Shown: positions 42,897 to 50,138 of the stretch, piece after piece
How positions within the stretch are numbered: position 1 is the stretch's first letter
Layout of the letters: each line of letters begins with the position of its first letter
Assembly (NCBI RefSeq): GCF_004216695.1
Contig: NZ_SGXC01000001.1
Coordinates: forward strand, 1,426,001 to 1,490,000
Direction: 5' to 3'
Length of the DNA: 64,000 nt
Source: Pigmentiphaga kullae
GTDB taxonomy: Bacteria > Pseudomonadota > Gammaproteobacteria > Burkholderiales > Burkholderiaceae_B
Notes under the pieces: generated by a model
Database searches by the model: none
Told to the model about the DNA's origin: nothing
The model's input: the letters and a program-made list of their open reading frames with translations, nothing else
Made by a program: the position numbers and the translations under genes

Positions 42897-44366
42897 ATGA
42901 AGTCCGACCTCTTCTTTCCTGATCTTGCGAGCGAGCCTGCCTTGGATATCCTGCACAGCTTCATCGATGGCCAGTCCGTGCCCGGCCCCGGGACGACGAT
43001 CACGCTGGAATCGCCCCAGTACGCCGACCGCCGCATCCACCTGGCCGAGGCCTCCGACGAACTGTGCGCGCAGGCGGTCGCCTCCGCCCTGGCCGCGTTC
43101 CGCCGCCACGCGGCGGCGCCGGTGGTGGAGCGGGCGGCCTTGCTGAACAAGGCCGCCGATCTGCTGGAGACGCGGGTGGACGCCGTGGCGGACCTGCTGG
43201 TCAGCGACGTCGGCAAGCCTGTCCGGGTGGCGCGCGTGGAGGTCGTTCGCGGCGTCCAGTTCCTTCGGGCCTGCGCGGTGCAGCTCCAGACCCTGACCGG
43301 CGAGATGCTGCCGGTGGACGCCGTCGCGGCGGGCGTGGGGCGGCATGGCCTGGTACGGCGCGTGCCGTACGGTGTCGTGGCCGCGATCACCCCGTTCAAT
43401 GCGCCGGTCAACCTGCTGGTGCAGAAGGTGGCGCCGGCCCTGGCGGCGGGCAACGCCGTCGTGGTCAAGCCGCATCCGGCCGGCACGCGCGCCGCGTTGG
43501 CCGTTGCCGCGCTGTTCGTGGAGGCCGGGCTGGCGCCGGGCCTGTTCAACGTGGTGTGTGGCGACCGGTCCCCGGCGCAGGCCCTCGTGCGGGACGCGCG
43601 GGTCCGGGTCGTGACGTTCACGGGCGGCACGGCGGCCGGCGACGCGCTGGCGCGCGCGGCCGGCGCCAAGAAGTTCGTGGCGGAACTGGGCTCGAACGCC
43701 GCCAACGTGGTGTTGGCCGACGCGGACCTGGCCGATGCCGCCCGCCGCATCGCCGCCGCGGCCTTCGAGGCGAGCGGCCAGCAGTGCGTGTCCGCGCAGC
43801 GGGTGATCGTGGAGGCGCCGGCATACGACGCCTTCCTGCCGCTGTTCGTGGAGGCGGCCCGCGCCTTGCGCGTCGGCGGCGCGGATGACGAGACTACCGA
43901 CGTCGGCCCCATGGTTTCGCGCGCGGCCGCCGATCGCGTCATGGCCATGGCGCGCCGGTCGGTGGAGCGGGGTGCCCGATATGCCCTGGAGCCGAAGCAG
44001 GACGGCTGCCGCGTCAGCCCCGGCATCCTGGTCGATGCGCCCGCCGACAGCCCCATCTGGGCGGACGAGGCCTTCGGTCCGCTGGCCGTCGTGCAGCGCG
44101 CCGCCGATGCGCACGAGGCGCTGGAGCTGGCGAACGATTCGCCGTTCGGCCTGCAGGGGGCCGTGTTCACCCGCGGCCTGGGCAATGCCTTCCTGTTCGC
44201 CGACGGCTTCGAGGTGGGATCCCTGTGGATCAACGAGGCCAGCCGCTTCCGGCTGGACATGTACCCCTTCGGCGGCGCCAAGCAGTCGGGCTTCGGCCGC
44301 GAAGGCGTGCGCTACGCGATAGACGAGCTGTCGCAGTTGCGCTTCATCGGCATCCGGCCGCTGTAG
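42897..44366 (+). CDS. Aldehyde dehydrogenase of the TetR regulon
   Basis: 489 residues from the ATG at 42897. Motifs: VAAITPFNAPVNLLVQKVAP, the Glu in FVAELGSNAANV and the Cys in SGQQCVSAQRVIVEA, followed by EAFGPLAVVQRA. It belongs to the lactaldehyde/benzaldehyde-type NAD(P) dehydrogenases. The ATG has no ribosome site and overlaps the expected -10 box; a TTG at 42942, preceded by GAGCGAG and starting LDILHSFIDGQ, is an alternative start giving 474 residues. It would oxidise an aldehyde of the hydroxylase pathway. Confidence 0.9.
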   Translation: MKSDLFFPDLASEPALDILHSFIDGQSVPGPGTTITLESPQYADRRIHLAEASDELCAQAVASALAAFRRHAAAPVVERAALLNKAADLLETRVDAVADLLVSDVGKPVRVARVEVVRGVQFLRACAVQLQTLTGEMLPVDAVAAGVGRHGLVRRVPYGVVAAITPFNAPVNLLVQKVAPALAAGNAVVVKPHPAGTRAALAVAALFVEAGLAPGLFNVVCGDRSPAQALVRDARVRVVTFTGGTAAGDALARAAGAKKFVAELGSNAANVVLADADLADAARRIAAAAFEASGQQCVSAQRVIVEAPAYDAFLPLFVEAARALRVGGADDETTDVGPMVSRAAADRVMAMARRSVERGARYALEPKQDGCRVSPGILVDAPADSPIWADEAFGPLAVVQRAADAHEALELANDSPFGLQGAVFTRGLGNAFLFADGFEVGSLWINEASRFRLDMYPFGGAKQSGFGREGVRYAIDELSQLRFIGIRPL

Positions 44367-44373
44367 CGCGGCC

Positions 44374-44403
44374 CATCCCCCGCGGCGCGTGCCGTGGGGG
44401 ATG
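44374..44403. terminator. Hairpin between convergent dehydrogenase and Bug genes
   Basis: CATCCCCC (44374-44381) pairs with GGGGGATG (44396-44403), extended by CGGC/GCCG inside. It lies directly after the aldehyde dehydrogenase stop and could end transcription from either side. There is no clear U-run on either strand. Confidence 0.5.
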
Positions 44404-44417
44404 TCCCGTCCCTCCGG

Positions 44418-45383
44418 CTAGTTGACGGTCGCGCCGGACTGCTTGACGACCACGCGCCACTTCTCGATCTCGGCCTTCAGGAATGCCTGGAACGCTTCCG
44501 GACTGCCGCTCATGATGTCGAAGCCCTGGCCGATCAGCTGCTGCTGCACGTCCGGCCGCGCCAGCACCTTGGCCGATTCGGCGTTGATGGTGTCGACCAC
44601 GGAACGAGGCGTGCCGGCGGGCGCGACCAGTCCGAACCAGGCCACGGCCTCGAAGCCGGGCAGGCCGCTTTCATTCAGCGTGGGAACGTCGGGCAGCCAT
44701 GACAGCCGGTTGCGGGTCGTGACCGCGAGCAGGTTGACGTTGCCGTTCTTGGCCAGTGCGAGCGCGTTGGGGATGTTGGGGAACATCAGGGTGGTCTCGT
44801 TGCGCATGACCGCCGTCAACGCTTCCGACGAGCCTTTATAGGGAACGTGCATCAACTGCACGCCGGTCATGGACTTGAAGAGTTCGCCCGCCAGGTGCTG
44901 CGAGGTCCCGTTGCCGCCGGAGCTGAAGCTGAGTTCGCCGGGCTTGGCGCGGGCGGCCTTGACCAGGTCGGCAACGGACTTGATGCCGGAGGCTGGAGAG
45001 ACCACGAGCGCGTTCGGGTTCGAGGCCAGCACGATGATGGGCGCGAAATCCTTGACCGGATCGTAGGGCATCTTCGTGTACAGCGATGGATTGATGGCGT
45101 GCGAGCTGACCGAGGCCAGCAGCAGCGTGTAGCCGTCGGGCGACGACTTGGCGACGTGTTCGCCGGCGATGTTGCCGCCGGCGCCTGGACGGTTCTCGAC
45201 GACGAACGCGACTTTCAACGCCTTGCCCAGTTGTTCGGCCATGACGCGGGCCAGCATGTCGGAGGTGGCGCCAGGCGGCGCGGTAACGACGATCCGAACG
45301 GGCTTGGCGGGATAGGTGTCGGCGGCGGCCGGGGCCGCCAGTGCAACGGTCGCGCAGACGAATGCCAGTTTCATTCGATTCAC
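44418..45383 (-). CDS. Bug/TctC-family receptor behind cupin copy 2
   Basis: 321 residues. The signal peptide ends at about residue 21 (APAAADTYPAKPV). Motifs: IVVTAPPGATSDMLARVMAE, VENRPGAGGNIA, SPDGYTLLLASV and VPYKGSSEALTAVMRNETT. It lies 66 bp downstream of the second cupin gene on the same strand, so it comes under the operator at 46063. With the receptor at 39810 this gives the regulon two Bug proteins, perhaps for two related substrates. Confidence 0.93.
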   Translation of the reverse strand: MNRMKLAFVCATVALAAPAAADTYPAKPVRIVVTAPPGATSDMLARVMAEQLGKALKVAFVVENRPGAGGNIAGEHVAKSSPDGYTLLLASVSSHAINPSLYTKMPYDPVKDFAPIIVLASNPNALVVSPASGIKSVADLVKAARAKPGELSFSSGGNGTSQHLAGELFKSMTGVQLMHVPYKGSSEALTAVMRNETTLMFPNIPNALALAKNGNVNLLAVTTRNRLSWLPDVPTLNESGLPGFEAVAWFGLVAPAGTPRSVVDTINAESAKVLARPDVQQQLIGQGFDIMSGSPEAFQAFLKAEIEKWRVVVKQSGATVN

Positions 45384-45449
45384 AGCGTGTACTCCTGCAA
45401 ATGGGGCGCCGTGCGGGCATCGCTACGCCCGGCATGGGCGCGGGGCGGG

Positions 45450-45989
45450 TCAACCGCGGGGGATGGATTTGAGGTGTCCGTCGCGCTTCTGGAAGAGGTC
45501 GTCGCTGGCGTATCCCATGAGTTCGGGTTGAGCGCGGCCGAGCATGACCTGGAAATAGACGGGTTCGAGGCTGCGGTTTTCGTAGCCGTGGATGACGCCG
45601 GGCGGGCAGGCGGCGCATTCCCAGGGTGCCAGGCGGCGCCAGGCCTTGTTGCCGGCTTCGTCTTCGAAGAAGACGTCCAGGAAACCCTGGAGCACGAAGA
45701 AGACTTCCTCGACCTCGTGGGTGTGGGCGGCGTTTCCCTGTCCGGGCTCGACGTACATGATGCTCAGGGTGAATCCGCGGGCGGGGATGGCGGAGGCGTC
45801 GTCGTGTTTGCCGGAGCCGCCGGCGCCGATGAAGCGGTGCTGGGCGCGCTTGAAGCCTTCGATTTTTGCGTCTTCGAAGGCGGCCCAGTCGGGGGTCTTG
45901 TCGCGGAATCGGCCGACGTAGCGGGCCGCGATGTCTTCGAGCGAAGCGTGCTCGAGTTCGGGTGGTCGTGGGTGGCGTGCGGTGGCCAT
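45450..45989 (-). CDS. Cupin-domain protein, copy 2
   Basis: 179 residues, the same protein as copy 1 at 41409-41948 except for the last residue (PRG here, PRA there). The cupin metal-binding segments (NAAHTHEVEE and CPPGVIHGYE) are intact, so both copies should be functional. The few base differences between copies are mostly silent, which points to a recent duplication or to gene conversion. Here it is followed by a Bug receptor gene rather than coxG. Confidence 0.88.
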   Translation of the reverse strand: MATARHPRPPELEHASLEDIAARYVGRFRDKTPDWAAFEDAKIEGFKRAQHRFIGAGGSGKHDDASAIPARGFTLSIMYVEPGQGNAAHTHEVEEVFFVLQGFLDVFFEDEAGNKAWRRLAPWECAACPPGVIHGYENRSLEPVYFQVMLGRAQPELMGYASDDLFQKRDGHLKSIPRG

Positions 45990-46041
45990 CGTGGGTTCCT
46001 CTGGAAGGGAATGGAGGGCGATGGCGCGCGACGGCCATCGT
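45455..46041. repeat. 587-bp direct repeat, copy 2 (cupin gene and leader)
   Basis: Partner of 41414-42000, in the same orientation. The two together bound a 4-kb segment holding tetR and the aldehyde dehydrogenase, which could be deleted or amplified by homologous recombination between the copies. Confidence 0.92.
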
Positions 46042-46049
46042 CCAGCCGC

Positions 46050-46078
46050 ACGATAGTTTTAGTTGACTAAATAGTCAA
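46050..46078 (-). promoter_or_regulatory. Cupin copy 2 promoter with perfect operator (site 5)
   Basis: On the minus strand: TTGACT (46078-46073), 17 bp, TATCGT (46055-46050). The palindrome TTGACTAAATAGTCAA is perfect at 46063-46078 and lies 74 bp upstream of the cupin ATG, the same distance as in copy 1, although the spacer sequence (46056-46062) differs from copy 1. Confidence 0.72.
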
Positions 46079-46146
46079 TATATTGAGAAGAGTAGATGGT
46101 TATTGCAGCTAAAAAATTGATGGATTGTCGATTTTTCTTGTTTTTA

Positions 46147-46162
46147 TTGACTAGATAGTTAG
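46147..46162. promoter_or_regulatory. TTGACTAAATAGTCAA-type operator, site 6
   Basis: TTGACTAGATAGTTAG keeps 13 of 16 positions of the consensus. It is 84 bp from site 5, in an AT-rich stretch (46056-46166) with no other recognisable feature. It could act as an auxiliary site for cooperative or looped repression of the cupin copy 2 promoter. Confidence 0.5.
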
Positions 46163-46165
46163 CAT

Positions 46166-46190
46166 AAAGGGCCCGGGAACGACCGGGCCC
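46166..46190 (-). terminator. Terminator-like hairpin after the aspartoacylase-like gene
   Basis: GGGCCCGG and CCGGGCCC form a perfect 8-bp stem around a 6-base loop, followed on the minus strand by TTTATG. It lies seven bases after the stop of the gene at 46197-47153. Confidence 0.7.
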
Positions 46191-46196
46191 GGAACC

Positions 46197-47153
46197 TCAG
46201 GCGACCCGCCGCGCCAGCCTGACCACGGTTACGCCGGGCACGAGCTGCCGCAGCGAAGGCATGACCAGCGTGCAATGGTCGTACGGCGTCGTCACGGGCT
46301 CGCCGTCCTGCCAGCCGATGACGGTACCGGCGCGCTCCAGCTCCTCCAGTCCCTGCCAGGGCTGGGCGAACCGGAAATCCATGCTGCGCGCGACCACCGG
46401 CTGCGTGACCTCGATCGCCTGCTGGGCGTCCGGCGTGGGGGCCATCCATTCGGCGGGAATGTCGTGCTCGTCGACGATGCCCGAGGCGCGCAGGAAGCGC
46501 GCCACCTGGTCCAGCGCCACGGTCCGGCTTTCGACCGCGCCATGGTAGCCGCACTCGATCAGCAGCGAGCGCGTGCCGTTGTCGGCCATCTGGCCGAAGC
46601 GGCCGTAGTCGCGCATGCGCACGCCGTCCTTGTGGCCGGCGTCGACGATGACGTGGCGCGGCGCGCCCAGTTCGCGGGCCAGGTCCAGGTTGCGCGGTTG
46701 CATGCCAGTCAGCAGCAGCGGCGCGCACGGTTCGTGCATGGAGTGCAGGTCCAGTAGCCAGTCGGCCTGCCGCACCCAGGGCAGCAGCGCGGCGGCGCGC
46801 TTGCGTTCGCGGGTGGTGGGGGCGGCGAGCTTGTCGTCGCTCCAGACCCGGTTCAGGTCCTCGTCCAGGTAGCGCGAGGCATCATGGCGGGCGGCATCGA
46901 AGGTATCGAACGCGGCCAGATTGCAGAACGCCAGCGTCAGCGTGCCGCGCCGGGGCCGCAGGCCGGATTCCAGCGCGGTCTTGACCGCCCAGGCGCCGCA
47001 CAGCTCGTTGCCGTGTACCAGCGAGGTGACCAGCACATGGCGGCCGGGCGTGCCCGAGTCGAAGTGCCAGACGCCTTCGACGCCGGTGTTGCCGGCACGG
47101 ACGGCCGACAGGTCGGGGACGGGCAGCAGGAAATCGTGAGTCGCCATCGTCAT
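46197..47153 (-). CDS. Succinylglutamate desuccinylase/aspartoacylase-family metallohydrolase
   Basis: 318 residues. Zinc-binding and active-site segments of the AstE/AspA family are visible: LVTSLVHGNELCGAW (HxxE), the YLDEDLNRVWSDD region, and LLDLHSMHEPCAPLLL (His ligand). A C-terminal beta domain follows. Enzymes of this group remove acyl groups from N-acyl amino acids. The start overlaps the stop of the upstream Bug gene (ATGA), so the pair may take up and deacylate an N-acylated amino acid; this is inference. A hairpin terminator follows. Confidence 0.9.
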   Translation of the reverse strand: MTMATHDFLLPVPDLSAVRAGNTGVEGVWHFDSGTPGRHVLVTSLVHGNELCGAWAVKTALESGLRPRRGTLTLAFCNLAAFDTFDAARHDASRYLDEDLNRVWSDDKLAAPTTRERKRAAALLPWVRQADWLLDLHSMHEPCAPLLLTGMQPRNLDLARELGAPRHVIVDAGHKDGVRMRDYGRFGQMADNGTRSLLIECGYHGAVESRTVALDQVARFLRASGIVDEHDIPAEWMAPTPDAQQAIEVTQPVVARSMDFRFAQPWQGLEELERAGTVIGWQDGEPVTTPYDHCTLVMPSLRQLVPGVTVVRLARRVA

Positions 47154-48133
47154 TCCTCGATCTTGGCGAATTCGACGATGCGCTTGTACTTCTCGGTTTC
47201 CTTGCGCTGGAACTGGGCCAGGTCGACGCCCGGCGCGGCCACCGTCGATCCCGATTCCTGCATCTTGCTGCGGAACTCCGGCATCTTCAGGACGTCGTCC
47301 AGCGCGGCGCGCAGTTTGGCGGCCACGGGCTCGGGCACGTTGGCGGGGCCGTACAGGCCGAACCAGATGTCCATGTTGACGTCCTTCAGGCCGGCTTCGG
47401 CGAAGGTGGGGATCTCGGGAGCGAGCGGCGCGCGCGTGGCCTGCATCAGGCCGATGGGCACCAGCTTGCCGGCGCGGATGTTGGCCAGCGCGCTCGACAG
47501 CACGAACACGCCGAACTGCAACTGGCCGCCCATGATGTCGCTGGCCAGCGGCGCGACGCCGCGATAGGGCACGTGCACGAGTTGCAGGCCGCCCGCTTCC
47601 TTCACGCTTTCGGCGGACAGGTGCAGCGCGGTGCCGACGCCCGAGGTGCCGAAGCTGAACTTGCCGGGATTGGCGCGGGCCTGGGCCAGGAAGTCGGAGA
47701 TGTTCTTGACGGGGGAGTTGGCCGAGGCCACCAGCACCATGGGCTGGGTGCTGATCATGCCGATGGGCGTGAAGTCCTTCAGGCCGTCGTACTTGACCGC
47801 CTTGTTGATGAGGCTGGCGATGGCCATCTCGTTGGAGGCGCCCAGCAGCAGCGTATAGCCGTCGGGCCGGGCCTTGGCCACGCGCTGGGCGCCGATCGCG
47901 CCGCCGGCGCCGCCCACGTTCTCGACGATGACGCGTTCGCCGATGCGCTTGGACAGCGCTTCGCCGAACAGGCGGGCGGTCAGGTCGGTGCTGCCGCCGG
48001 CAGGGTAGCCCACCACCAGGGTGATGGGGCGGGCGGGGTAGTCGCCCTGCGCGTGGGCCGGGACGGCCGCGCCGGCGGCACAGGCGGCCAGTGCCAGCGT
48101 GAGCGCGCGGCGGGTAAGGGTAGGCTGGTTCAT
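47150..48133 (-). CDS. Bug/TctC-family receptor coupled to an aspartoacylase-like gene
   Basis: 327 residues. The signal sequence has a twin-arginine-like run (LTRRALTLALAACAAG) and ends near AVPAHAQGDYPARP. Motifs: VVGYPAGGSTDLTARLFGE, VENVGGAGGAIG, RPDGYTLLLGAS and VPYRGVAPLASDIMGGQLQ. The ATG at 48133 was chosen because the upstream in-frame codon at 48193 would precede a non-hydrophobic stretch. It is probably co-transcribed with the gene at 46197. Confidence 0.93.
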   Translation of the reverse strand: MNQPTLTRRALTLALAACAAGAAVPAHAQGDYPARPITLVVGYPAGGSTDLTARLFGEALSKRIGERVIVENVGGAGGAIGAQRVAKARPDGYTLLLGASNEMAIASLINKAVKYDGLKDFTPIGMISTQPMVLVASANSPVKNISDFLAQARANPGKFSFGTSGVGTALHLSAESVKEAGGLQLVHVPYRGVAPLASDIMGGQLQFGVFVLSSALANIRAGKLVPIGLMQATRAPLAPEIPTFAEAGLKDVNMDIWFGLYGPANVPEPVAAKLRAALDDVLKMPEFRSKMQESGSTVAAPGVDLAQFQRKETEKYKRIVEFAKIEE

Positions 48134-48302
48134 GGTGGGGCCCCGTACAGAGCAGTTATCGTGCCGCCATCCTTGCGCACGGCATGGGCACAAAGGTGCG
48201 AATCAGGCACATGTGCGTGCGGATTCGGCTCCGCGCCAAGGTTTGCCCCAGGAGGGGGCGGAAAGTGGCGGATATACGAAACGCTTGACGCCCCAGGGTG
48301 GT

Positions 48303-48327
48303 GCGGGAAGCCGCCCGGGCTTCCCGC
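48303..48327 (-). terminator. 10-bp perfect hairpin after the LysR gene
   Basis: GCGGGAAGCC and its exact complement surround a 5-base loop, nine bases after the LysR stop on the minus strand. No U-run follows. The rest of the 202-bp gap to the Bug gene (48134-48335) holds nothing else I can recognise. Confidence 0.5.
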
Positions 48328-48335
48328 GGCGCGGA

Positions 48336-49247
48336 TCAGCGCGCGAATTCCGTGGCCGCCCAGACCGCCTCGACGACATCGGCCTGGCGGGCGCGGGGGC
48401 GGTACAGCCGGACCTCGAACGGCACTTCGTCGCTGCGGCCGCCCAGAACCACCATGTTGCGGCGCTGGCAGTCGGCGGCCACCATGGACCAGGGCAGCCA
48501 CGCGACGCCCAGGCCCTTCTTGACGAATTCGTAGACGGCGTCGGCCGAGTCGCAGCGCAGGAACACGTTCATGCCGGCCAGCGGATTGCGCTCGAAATGC
48601 TCGCTCAGCAGCCGTTCCATGGACAGGCCGATGCCGTAGGCGATCAGCGGCGTGGCCTGGCTGGCGCCGATCAGGCTGTAGCGCGGCTTGCCCTGCGCAT
48701 CGGCCACGCTGACCGGCACCAGCTTTTCCGTGGACAGCGTCAGGTGCCGATAGCGGTGGCCGTTCAGCGGCACCGACAGCGCCCGGTGTTCGTAGCAGCA
48801 CAGCATGTCGACCTTGCTTTGTTCCAGCATGCCGGCAAGGTCGGACGTGGCGCCGGTGATGATGTCGATCTGCGCCTTGCCGCGCAGCGGGCTGCGCGGC
48901 ATGTGTGTGATGCGGGCCAGCCAGTCGGCCACCAGGGTGCGGGCCAGCGTGCGGCCCGTGCCTATGCGCAGGCTCATGCCCTGGTTGGTGCCGTGGCGCT
49001 GGATTTGCGAGCGGGCGTTGGCGACGCTTTCGACCGTGCGTTCGGCGGTCTTGAGCATGACCTCGCCCTCGGGGGTGAGCTGGACCGGCGTGCGATTGCG
49101 CTCCACCAGCGGCGAGCCGGCCCAGACTTCCAGTGCGCGGATGCGGCGGCCGAAGGCGGGGTGGGTGACATGCCGCATTTCGGCGGCGCGCACGAAGCTC
49201 TGCGTCCGGGCGAGCGCGATGAGGTCTTCGAAAAGTTTGAGGTCCAT
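48336..49247 (-). CDS. LysR-family transcriptional regulator
   Basis: 303 residues. The DNA-binding domain begins MDLKLFEDLIALARTQSFVR, with the recognition segment HPAFGRRIRALEVWAG. The effector-binding region contains LRIGTGRTLARTLVADWLA. It is followed after a hairpin by the Bug/aspartoacylase unit on the same strand, which is the closest candidate target. The Aap transporter genes lie upstream on the same strand, 100 bp away. Confidence 0.9.
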   Translation of the reverse strand: MDLKLFEDLIALARTQSFVRAAEMRHVTHPAFGRRIRALEVWAGSPLVERNRTPVQLTPEGEVMLKTAERTVESVANARSQIQRHGTNQGMSLRIGTGRTLARTLVADWLARITHMPRSPLRGKAQIDIITGATSDLAGMLEQSKVDMLCCYEHRALSVPLNGHRYRHLTLSTEKLVPVSVADAQGKPRYSLIGASQATPLIAYGIGLSMERLLSEHFERNPLAGMNVFLRCDSADAVYEFVKKGLGVAWLPWSMVAADCQRRNMVVLGGRSDEVPFEVRLYRPRARQADVVEAVWAATEFAR

Positions 49248-49347
49248 GAGTTCCGGATTTTAATGCCTCGGGATGCCTATCCCCGACAGGCTTGCTCAAT
49301 CGTAATAATCGGGCATTTCGGGCTCATGGCGCCGCCGCCGGGCCGGT

Positions 49348-50094
49348 TCAGTGCAGGATCTGGCTCAGGAACAGGCGGGTGCGTTCGTTGCGCGGGTTCG
49401 AGAAGAAGGCCTCGGGCGTGTTCTGTTCGACGATCTGGCCCTGGTCCATGAAGATCACGCGGTCCGCCACCTGCCGGGCGAAGCCCATCTCGTGCGTCAC
49501 GCACAGCATGGTGATGCCGGTCTCGGCCAGCGAGGTCATCACGTCTAGCACTTCCTTGACCATCTCCGGATCGAGCGCCGAGGTCGGCTCGTCGAACAGG
49601 ATGATCCTGGGCGACATGCATAGCGACCGCGCGATGGCCACCCGCTGCTGCTGCCCTCCCGAGAGCTGTCCGGGATACTTGTGCGCCTGCTCCGGGATGC
49701 GCACGCGCTCCAGGTACTGCATGGCGGCCGCTTCGGCCTGCGCCTTGGGCTGCTTGAGCACCCAGATCGGGCCCAGCGTCAGGTTCTGCAGGACGGTCAG
49801 GTGGGGGAACAGGTTGAAGTGCTGGAATACCATGCCGACTTCCCGCCGGATCGCCTCGATGTCCTTCAGGTCGCCGGTCAGTTCGATGCCGCCCACGGCG
49901 ATGCGGCCCTGCTGGTGTTCCTCCAGGCGGTTGATGCAACGGATCAGCGTCGATTTGCCGGAGCCGGAGGGGCCGCAGATGACGATGCGTTCGCCGCGTT
50001 GCACGGCCAGGTCGATGTCGCGCAGCACCTGGTACTTGCCGAACCATTTGCTGACGCCTTCCATCTGGATGATCGGCTGCGTGGATGAAGACAT
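49348..50094 (-). CDS. aapP: Amino-acid ABC transporter ATPase
   Basis: 248 residues, a GlnQ/AapP-type polar amino acid ABC ATPase. Walker [11 protein letters not shown]-loop [13 protein letters not shown], signature [14 protein letters not shown], Walker [14 protein letters not shown] and the H-loop in CVTHEMGF are all complete. It powers uptake with the AapQ-AapM permeases. It is the last gene of the aapJQMP operon, 44 bp after aapM. Confidence 0.94.
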   Translation of the reverse strand: MSSSTQPIIQMEGVSKWFGKYQVLRDIDLAVQRGERIVICGPSGSGKSTLIRCINRLEEHQQGRIAVGGIELTGDLKDIEAIRREVGMVFQHFNLFPHLTVLQNLTLGPIWVLKQPKAQAEAAAMQYLERVRIPEQAHKYPGQLSGGQQQRVAIARSLCMSPRIILFDEPTSALDPEMVKEVLDVMTSLAETGITMLCVTHEMGFARQVADRVIFMDQGQIVEQNTPEAFFSNPRNERTRLFLSQILH

Positions 50095-50138
50095 GGCGGG
50101 TTTCCTGTCGGGGGCTTGCGTCCGGTCCGGTGGCGGGT

